A stretch of DNA of 64,000 bases, taken from positions 4,588,001 to 4,652,000 of the forward strand of contig CP097466.1 in NCBI GenBank assembly GCA_041874725.1, written 5' to 3'. The stretch is from Duganella sp. BuS-21. GTDB taxonomy: Bacteria; Pseudomonadota; Gammaproteobacteria; Burkholderiales; Burkholderiaceae_D. Of this stretch, positions 57,888 to 64,000 are shown in pieces. How positions within the stretch are numbered: the first letter of the stretch is position 1; each line of letters opens with the position of its first letter. Below the pieces are notes generated by a model. That model worked only from the letters and a program-made list of their open reading frames with translations, did no database searches and had not been told where the DNA came from. Made by a program: the position numbers and the translations under genes.

Positions 57888-58391
57888 TCATGCTCGGGGG
57901 CGAGGACACCATCCCTCATGACCGGTTAGCGGCGATTCCCACTTCTCCAACGCGGCGTCGTCGCTGACGCGGGCGTCGACCCAGCGCGCGCCGTCGGGCG
58001 TCTGCTCTTTCTTCCAGAACGGCGCCTCGGTTTTCAAATAGTCAATGATGAACTCGCTGGCGGCGAAGGCTTCGCCCCGGTGGGCCGAGGTCACGGCCAC
58101 CAGCACGATCTGATCCTTGGGCAACAATGGCCCGACACGGTGGATTACCAGCGCGCTGACGATGGGCCAGCGCTGTTTGGCGCGGTCGATCACGTCGCTG
58201 ATCGACTGCTCGGTCATGCCGGGATAGTGCTCCAGTTCCATCGCCGAGACGGCCGCGCCCTCGTTCAGGTCGCGCACCGTGCCGACAAAGCTGACCACGC
58301 CGCCGACCTTGGGATGGCCAGCGCGCAGCCGGGCGATTTCCGTGGTCAGATCGAAATCTTCGGTCTGGATACGGACTTCGCTCAAGCTCAC
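57888..58391 (-). CDS. moaE: Molybdopterin synthase catalytic subunit
   Basis: This 167-residue enzyme forms molybdopterin from cPMP with MoaD. It has VGGVVSFVGTVRD, AMELEHYPGMTE, HRVGPLLPKDQIVLVAVTSA, HRGEAFAASEFIIDYLK and APFWKKE with the catalytic Lys pair. Start GTG at 58391 overlaps the stop of the DUF349 gene (GTGA); a TTG at 58385 is the alternative. The last 15 or so residues (SPLTGHEGWCPRPRA) go beyond the usual end and come from sequence beside the IS110 remnant, so the natural stop may have been lost. Confidence 0.92.
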   Translation of the reverse strand: MSLSEVRIQTEDFDLTTEIARLRAGHPKVGGVVSFVGTVRDLNEGAAVSAMELEHYPGMTEQSISDVIDRAKQRWPIVSALVIHRVGPLLPKDQIVLVAVTSAHRGEAFAASEFIIDYLKTEAPFWKKEQTPDGARWVDARVSDDAALEKWESPLTGHEGWCPRPRA

Positions 58392-60862
58392 GCGCGCTCC
58401 ACCACGCCGATGCGGCGGAACAGTTGCTCGATGCGGCTGGCCGTGCGGGCGTCGGCCAGGGCCGGCAGCGCGCACAGTTGCAGGTAGGCGGCCGAGGCGG
58501 ACTGCGGCTTCTGGCCCGATTTCAGCGACGACTGCAACACTTCCACCTGCATCTTCAGGCGCTCGCGCGCGAATTCGGCGCCGCTGTCGACGCCGGCCAC
58601 GATTTCCAGGCGCAGCACTTCGTCCAGCAGTTTGCCGCGGTTGCGCTCCAGTTCCTGGGCGCAGGCGGCACGGTTGCCGTCGATGGCGGCCACGGCGGCG
58701 TTGAAGCGCCCCGCCAGCGCACGTTCGTAGTCGTTGCCCAGCGACGGCAACGCCGCCCACTGGGCCTGCCACGCGGCGGCGTCGATGGCCTCGCCTTCAT
58801 TGGCGATCGCGTTCTCCAGCGCCTGGCACAGGCGCAGCTTGTCACGCAGGGCGTTGGCCTGGGCGGCGCCGGCGCGGCGCTTGATGGCCTCCGCCTGCGC
58901 TTGCACCTTGCCAACGGCGTTGTGATAACGCTGGCTGATGCGCGCCTCGGCCGCGCGCGGCACCACGCCGGTGGCGTGCCAGGCGCCGGCGGCGTCTTTC
59001 AGCGCCTTGGCGATGGCGGCCAGCTGCGCCTTGTCCTCGCCGCTGAAGCTGGCCTCTTCCAGTTCCTTGCAGACTGCTTCACGCGCGTGCAGGTGGGCTT
59101 TGCGCTCGTGATCGGCGGCATGGGCGCTTTCCTTGCGCTGGGCGAAGATGGCGTCGCAGGCGGCGCGGAAACGCTGCCACAACGCCTGCTCGATCTTGCG
59201 GTCCAGCGGCAGCGCCTTGGCGTGCTCCTGCCAGCGTTCCTGCAGGCGGCGCACCTTGTCCAGCGTGTGACGGTCGGTCGGGTCCAGCGCTTCGGCTTCG
59301 GCGATCAATTCTTCGCGCTTGGCAGCTTCGACCTTGCGCTGCTCGGACAGCGGCGCCAGCATATTGGCCAGCACCTTGTCGAAGGTCTGGTCGAGCTTGC
59401 GCTTTTCCTTGCGGTCGATGGTGCCCAGGCGGCCCCACATCTGGCGCAGGCGCTGGCCGGCGGCGGCGACGTTTTTCAGGTCGGCGCCGTTGGCGACGGA
59501 GGCGGCCAGGGCCTGGGTTTCTTCAATCAGGGCCTGCGCCTTGGCGGCGTTGGCGTGGCGTTCATCGGCCAGTTGCTTGAAGTGGGCGGCGGCCGGCGCA
59601 TAGGCGTTGGTGCAAGCGTTGTCGAAGCGTTCCCACAGGCTTTTCGGCGCGTGGCCGGAAACAGCGTCCAGTTGCTTCCAGCGGTCGCGCATGCTGCCGA
59701 CTTTTTTGGCCAGTTCGCTCATGGCCAACTTCTGGGCCGGCAGTTCCTCAACGGCCTTGACCAGTTCCTCGCGCGAGACGTTGCCGCCCCAGCGCGCCCA
59801 GTCGCCCAGGCGCTTCAGCTCGGCGCGCACGTGGTTCAGGTGTTCGGTCTGGGCGTGGCTCAGGCGGGTTTTGTGCTCGCGCAGCCATTTATCGTGCTCA
59901 GCGGCGATGTGCAGTTGGCCGAGTTCCAGCGCGGCTTCCAGGGCGTCCAGCGTTTCCAGGAATTTCTTGTCGGTTTCTTTCGGCGCAGGCTTGGGCAGTT
60001 TAGGCGCTTTGGCCGGCGCGGCCTCGACAGGCGAGGCCGGAGCAGTTGAGGCCGCATCGGCCGGGGCATCCGCCGCCGTGGCGGCGGGCGCGGCGACAAC
60101 GGCCGGCAGCGCTACCGGCTCGGCGGCGACCGCCTTGACCGGCTTCGCCAGCGCGGCGCGCGTCTGCTCGAGCGCTTGGGCGTAGTCGCTCAACAAGTGG
60201 CGCGGCAGCGCATTGTGCTCCGGCGCTTCCTGATAGACGCTTAGCTCGGCGGCGTAGCCGTCGAGCGCCGACAATGCCTGCGCCGCCGGCACACCAGCCT
60301 GCGGCAGTTTGCGCACGGCCGCCATCGCATCGATGATCTTGCGCTGCAAATTCACCTGCGTTTCCAGCCGCGCCGCCAGCGCCGCGCGCGCCGAGGCGTA
60401 GGCTTCGGCCAGCGCCGGCACCTCGGAGACGATCTGCCATTGACGATCCAGCTCGGCCACCTGGTTAGGCGTCAACTTTTCATCCTGCAACAAACGTTGC
60501 GCCAGATCCAGGCAAGCCTGGGCCTTTTGATGCTCGGCCAGCTGGTAGCGGATCGCGTCCAGGCGGCCCTGCATCAGCTTGGCGACACGGCGATCGGAGT
60601 TGCGCACCGCCAGCATCACTTGCTCCAGCGCAGCGGGCGTGTGCACATGCTCGGCGGCGGCCTGGCGCACGCTGGCAAATTCACTCTCCAGGATCAGGGT
60701 GACGGCGGCCGCTTCGTCGCCGTTGAGGGCGGCGGCGCGCTGCGCCTGCTCGTCGCGGCGCCCGGCGGTGGCGGAGGCGGCCGCGTCCTGCGCCGGCACA
60801 GCCGCTGGCGAGGAAGGAATGGCCGAAGTTTCGGTGGCACGCTTAAAGAGGAAATCGAACAT
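58388..60862 (-). CDS. DUF349 repeat protein
   Basis: This 824-residue protein is almost wholly alpha-helical with repeated charged helices. DUF349 units are seen as WKQLDAVSGHAPKSLWERFD, MWGRLGTIDRKEKRKLDQTF and WQEHAKALPLDRKIEQALWQ, each with the W-x-x-[AL] pattern and a following R-F/L-F. An Ala/Pro-rich linker lies near 245-300. The function is unknown; family members have been linked to stress and transcription responses. The frame overlaps moaE by four bases downstream, so the two are co-translated, an unusual pair. Confidence 0.85.
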   Translation of the reverse strand: MFDFLFKRATETSAIPSSPAAVPAQDAAASATAGRRDEQAQRAAALNGDEAAAVTLILESEFASVRQAAAEHVHTPAALEQVMLAVRNSDRRVAKLMQGRLDAIRYQLAEHQKAQACLDLAQRLLQDEKLTPNQVAELDRQWQIVSEVPALAEAYASARAALAARLETQVNLQRKIIDAMAAVRKLPQAGVPAAQALSALDGYAAELSVYQEAPEHNALPRHLLSDYAQALEQTRAALAKPVKAVAAEPVALPAVVAAPAATAADAPADAASTAPASPVEAAPAKAPKLPKPAPKETDKKFLETLDALEAALELGQLHIAAEHDKWLREHKTRLSHAQTEHLNHVRAELKRLGDWARWGGNVSREELVKAVEELPAQKLAMSELAKKVGSMRDRWKQLDAVSGHAPKSLWERFDNACTNAYAPAAAHFKQLADERHANAAKAQALIEETQALAASVANGADLKNVAAAGQRLRQMWGRLGTIDRKEKRKLDQTFDKVLANMLAPLSEQRKVEAAKREELIAEAEALDPTDRHTLDKVRRLQERWQEHAKALPLDRKIEQALWQRFRAACDAIFAQRKESAHAADHERKAHLHAREAVCKELEEASFSGEDKAQLAAIAKALKDAAGAWHATGVVPRAAEARISQRYHNAVGKVQAQAEAIKRRAGAAQANALRDKLRLCQALENAIANEGEAIDAAAWQAQWAALPSLGNDYERALAGRFNAAVAAIDGNRAACAQELERNRGKLLDEVLRLEIVAGVDSGAEFARERLKMQVEVLQSSLKSGQKPQSASAAYLQLCALPALADARTASRIEQLFRRIGVVERA

Positions 60863-60941
60863 GGTGCGCTATGGTGATGGGGTAAAACCACCATCATAGC
60901 AAAGCGGGAGGGATTTGCCCTGCGAGTGCGCTATAGGGTGG

Positions 60942-61649
60942 TTATTTCATGGTGACATCATCGCGCGGCGCCTGCCGCACAGCCCGGCGTACCGGCTGCT
61001 CCGGCAACTCATCGAGCGTCACGATGGGCAGTACCGCCAAGCCGGGAATCGAAATCTGGCCGTCGTCCATTTCCGTCCCGGGCAGCGCGCGGCGACGCGC
61101 CGTCACTTGCGCCGCTTCGGCCGGCGGCAGGCCGGAGCGTTTCATTTCATCGAGATGTTTATCGTGCATCATCAACTGGTTGGCGATGGCAAACCAGGTT
61201 TCGCCGGCGATGGCGTTGCGCGCCAGCGCAAACAATTCCTGTTCTTCTTTTTCCAGGCGCTTGAGCAGCGCGCTGCAGAAGGTGTCGATGCTGTCGCACA
61301 CTTCGCTGACCTGCTCGTCGCGCACATCGGCCAGCGCGCCCAGCTTTTCCTGCAGCCGGCGGATCGACAGCAGCGCCGACTGGTTTAAGCGGTTGAGTTC
61401 GTCAAGCAGCTGATCGGCGCGCTCGGTGGCGTCGCGCAGCGCCGGGATCAGATACATCTCGGTCTTGCGCCAATGGCAGGCTTGATACAGGGTATTGAGG
61501 TTTTCGCACGCGTACTCAAGTTGCGACAAGGTCATGCGGTTCTGCTGCATGAGCGTGCTGCGCATATACTTTTGAAACGATAGCAGACTCACGCGAACGC
61601 TGGCCTGTTCGACGGATAGTGCGACCAGAGTATATGTAGCAGTCAACAT
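60942..61649 (-). CDS. Hemerythrin-like helical protein
   Basis: This 235-residue helical protein starts at ATG 61649 behind GGGAG; an ATG at 61724 is upstream but has no binding site. The region 35-175 looks like a hemerythrin-type four-helix bundle: LNTLYQACHWRKTEMYLIPA, then LEKEEQELFALARNAIAGE and ANQLMMHDKHLDEMKR. Some of the usual metal-binding His are missing or shifted, so iron binding is uncertain. The C-terminal 60 residues are low-complexity. It stands alone between two minus-strand genes. Confidence 0.5.
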   Translation of the reverse strand: MLTATYTLVALSVEQASVRVSLLSFQKYMRSTLMQQNRMTLSQLEYACENLNTLYQACHWRKTEMYLIPALRDATERADQLLDELNRLNQSALLSIRRLQEKLGALADVRDEQVSEVCDSIDTFCSALLKRLEKEEQELFALARNAIAGETWFAIANQLMMHDKHLDEMKRSGLPPAEAAQVTARRRALPGTEMDDGQISIPGLAVLPIVTLDELPEQPVRRAVRQAPRDDVTMK

Positions 61650-61777
61650 TCTTCTGACTCCCAAGACTTGTAGGGTGGAAGTAAAAGTGTAAAGATTTCC
61701 GACAGCGTCTCTTTGATGTAGCACAAACCCGCTGTTGTCTCTTAAGCTTCAAATATATAGCAAGCTTAACGCGAATG

Positions 61778-64000
61778 CTATCGCAAAGGCAGTTGGAGAC
61801 GCACCATTCCTGCTTCAGGATGCGGCAATACCACGCCGCCGAAGTGACGGATGAGTTTTTGCACGCCGGTATTCTCCGACAAGGCGTCGCCGACGATCTC
61901 GCGCGTGCCGCGCGCGCGGAAATAATCGACGAGTTTTTGGAACAAAATATAGCCGAGTCCGCGTCCTTTCAAATCGGAACGCACGATGATCGCAAATTCA
62001 GCAGACTGATTGTCGGGATCGAGCACCGCGCGCACCACGCCCAGCGTTTCCGGCTGGCCGTCGGCGTCGGGCCGCGTGGCAATAAAGGCCATGGCGCGGT
62101 CGTAATCGATTTGCGTCAACCGCGCCAACTGTGCCGGTGGCAGCTCGCGCATGGCCGAGAAAAACCGCAGGCGGATATCGTCCGCATCCAGTGCACTGAA
62201 GAACACCTGGTGCTGCGCGCCGTCCTCCGGCCGGATCGGGCGCAGCAGGATCTGGCCGCCGCCCCAATCCACCCGCTCCTCCAGCTCCTGCGGATACGGG
62301 CGGATCGCCAGTTCGGTGCGGCGCGCGCGCGCCTTGGCCAGCTGCATGCGCGCGCCCAGCGCCACCGTGCTGCCGCCCATCGTCAGCAGCGGATTGAGAT
62401 CGAGCTCGGTCAGTTCCGGCAGGTCGGCCACCATGTCGGCCACCTGCACCAGCGTGCGGATCAGCGCTTCGGCGTCGGCCGGCGTCTGGCTCTGCGCCAG
62501 CAGGCGCGACACGCGCGTGCGGCTCACCATGTCGCGCGCCAGCGCCATGTTCAGCGGCGGCAGCCCGGCCGCGCGGTCGGCCGCGACGTCGGCGGCGATG
62601 CCGCCCTGGCCGAAGAACACCACCGGCCCGAACACAGGATCGTGACTGATCTGGATGCGCGCCGCCGCCAGCGTGGCTCCGGTCAGCGCGGCCTGCTGCG
62701 GCGTCGCCAGCGCCAGGCCGTAGGCCGCCATCAAGGCGCGCGCATCGCCGTCGGACAAGTCGCTGCGGCCGGCGTCGAGCGCGGCCTTCACCAGCGCCCG
62801 CGCGGCCGCGCGCTCGCCGGCGCCGGTGGACGGTGCGCCGGTCGGCACTTCCATCAGCAGTTCCTGGTTGCGGCGGTACTGGGCGATCTGCAGGAAACCG
62901 TTGACGGCTTTTTCCGGCGTGTCGTAAGTCGGCAAGCCGGCATCGGCAAACACCTTCCGTGCCTGCGCCACCGAGCCGCCGCCCAGCCAGCACGACAGCA
63001 CGTTCTTGTTGGCCGCCTGCATCAGCGGCGCGACAGCGGCGGCGATCAGCTCGCTCGCCACCATGGCCGTGGGCGCGTGCAGGAACAGCAGCGCATCGGC
63101 CTGCGGCTCGCGCAGCAGCGCTGCCACCGCGCCGGTATAATGCGCGACCGGCACGTCGGCTAAAAAGTCGAGCGGATTGGTCGGCGGCGCACCGGCCTGA
63201 ACCAGCCGCTTCAGTGTTTCGGGCGAGAGTGGCGCCAGTTGGGCGCCACTACATGCCAGCGCATCGGCGGCGATCAGGCCCAGGCCGCCGCCGTTGGTCA
63301 GCACGGCCAGCCGCTCGCCGCGTTGCGGACGGCGCCGCGCCAGCGTTTCCACGGCGTCGAACAAATCTTCGGTGGAGTACACACGCAGCATACCGGCGCG
63401 GCGGATCGCCGCGTCGAACACCAGGTCCGCACCGGGCGCCGCGTCGCGTCCGACTTTCAACACGATGACCGGTTTGCCGCGCGCTGCCAGCCGCCCGGCC
63501 GACATGAACTTGCGCGCACAGCTGAGCTTTTCTATGCAGAGCAGGATCGCCTCGGTGGCGGCATCGGCCGCCAGGTAGTCGAGCAGGTCGCCGAAGTCCA
63601 CATCCACGCCATCGCCCATGGCGACAAAGCGCGAGAAGCCGATGCCGCGCTGGCCCGCCCAATCGAGCACCGCCGTCGCCAGCGCGCCGGATTGCGAGAC
63701 GAAAGCCAGCTTGCCGGCGCCGGCCGCCATTTGCGTGAAGCTGGCGTTCAAGCCCAGCGCCGGCGACTGCAGACCGACGCTACCCGGGCCGAGGATGCGC
63801 AACAGATGCGGCTTGGCCGCCTGCAGCATCGGCTCGCGCAGGCCGCGGCCGCCGCCATGGGCGGGATCGGCCGTCATCACGATGGCGGCCCTGGTGCCGT
63901 TCTGGCCCAATTCATTGATCAGGCCCGCCACCGTGGCCGGCGGCGTGCAGATGATGGCCAGGTCGGCCGCCGCCGGCAAGGCGCCTACGCGGGCGTAGCA
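61778..64000 (-). CDS. Acyl-CoA synthetase (NDP-forming)/GNAT fusion, cut by window edge
   Basis: The frame is open from the stop at 61778 past the right edge (more than 740 residues; the family is about 890). It has the CoA-ligase blocks FVSQSGALATAVLDWAGQRG, VAMGDGVDVDFGDLLDYLA, an ATP-grasp part (PVFGPVVFFGQGGIAADVA, DLNPLLTM) and a C-terminal GNAT domain from about residue 565 of the visible part (RPIRPEDGAQHQVFF, GRGLGYILFQKLVDYF). This is the Pat/YfiQ organisation. YfiQ acetylates lysines of acetyl-CoA synthetase and others; here the catalytic His and Glu of the synthetase half cannot all be judged, so either regulatory acetyltransferase or bifunctional enzyme is possible. The first codons lie outside the window. 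Confidence 0.92.
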   Translation of the reverse strand, partial: CYARVGALPAAADLAIICTPPATVAGLINELGQNGTRAAIVMTADPAHGGGRGLREPMLQAAKPHLLRILGPGSVGLQSPALGLNASFTQMAAGAGKLAFVSQSGALATAVLDWAGQRGIGFSRFVAMGDGVDVDFGDLLDYLAADAATEAILLCIEKLSCARKFMSAGRLAARGKPVIVLKVGRDAAPGADLVFDAAIRRAGMLRVYSTEDLFDAVETLARRRPQRGERLAVLTNGGGLGLIAADALACSGAQLAPLSPETLKRLVQAGAPPTNPLDFLADVPVAHYTGAVAALLREPQADALLFLHAPTAMVASELIAAAVAPLMQAANKNVLSCWLGGGSVAQARKVFADAGLPTYDTPEKAVNGFLQIAQYRRNQELLMEVPTGAPSTGAGERAAARALVKAALDAGRSDLSDGDARALMAAYGLALATPQQAALTGATLAAARIQISHDPVFGPVVFFGQGGIAADVAADRAAGLPPLNMALARDMVSRTRVSRLLAQSQTPADAEALIRTLVQVADMVADLPELTELDLNPLLTMGGSTVALGARMQLAKARARRTELAIRPYPQELEERVDWGGGQILLRPIRPEDGAQHQVFFSALDADDIRLRFFSAMRELPPAQLARLTQIDYDRAMAFIATRPDADGQPETLGVVRAVLDPDNQSAEFAIIVRSDLKGRGLGYILFQKLVDYFRARGTREIVGDALSENTGVQKLIRHFGGVVLPHPEAGMVRLQLPLR

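Overview
The window is a chromosome segment of a GC-rich betaproteobacterium, most likely of the Oxalobacteraceae (Massilia / Duganella / Janthinobacterium group). This rests on the gene order tRNA-Gly/tRNA-Cys-pgsA-uvrC, acpS-pdxJ-recO-era-rnc-lepB-lepA, mucD-rseA-rpoE and fabF-acpP-fabG-fabD-fabH-plsX-rpmF, and on protein features of that group. No 16S gene is present, so the genus is inferred.

Positions 1 to about 24,900 are accessory DNA. From the left edge there is a nuclease-NACHT STAND ATPase cut by the window edge, a small single-span membrane protein, a second much larger nuclease-STAND ATPase, and a pair of unknown genes (one soluble, one with several membrane spans). A decayed kfrA-like gene and a stray tRNA-Gly(GCC) follow. 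Positions 12,177-24,882 form a second block. At each end it carries a copy of the same small integration module, an excisionase-like HTH gene convergent with a tyrosine integrase gene. On the left the HTH gene is intact and the integrase decayed; on the right the integrase is intact and the HTH gene decayed. Between them lies one four-gene operon: patatin-like phospholipase, caspase-like protease, ComEC-type metallo-beta-lactamase hydrolase, and a giant caspase-STAND-WD40 protein. This operon is the best candidate in the window for an undescribed defence or cell-death system. A STAND sensor appears to be joined to two proteases, a lipase and a metal-dependent hydrolase.

The integrase lies just downstream of tRNA-Cys (25,014-25,087) and three tandem tRNA-Gly(GCC) genes, the likely attachment locus. 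From 25,691 to 45,455 nearly all genes are on the minus strand in a dense housekeeping array. In transcription order they run yceD, rpmF, plsX and the fatty acid synthesis genes, then ygfX, rpoE, rseA, mucD, a glutaredoxin-like gene, lepA, lepB, a DUF4845 gene, rnc, era, recO, pdxJ, acpS, uvrC and pgsA, ending at the tRNAs. They cover fatty acid and phospholipid synthesis, envelope stress, protein export, ribosome and RNA maturation, and DNA repair.

From 45,581 to the right edge there are ordinary chromosomal genes (maf, an RsmI-like methylase, an EAL/HDOD protein, rlmJ, rraA, an MFS transporter with a divergent AraC regulator, a GGDEF protein, clpB, moaE, a DUF349 protein, a hemerythrin-like protein, and an acyl-CoA synthetase/GNAT fusion that leaves the window). 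A small patch at 56,428-57,900 holds a likely orphan toxin/immunity pair and an IS110 remnant. Three REP-like palindromic repeats lie in the core section. All function calls come from reading motifs; no database search was made.
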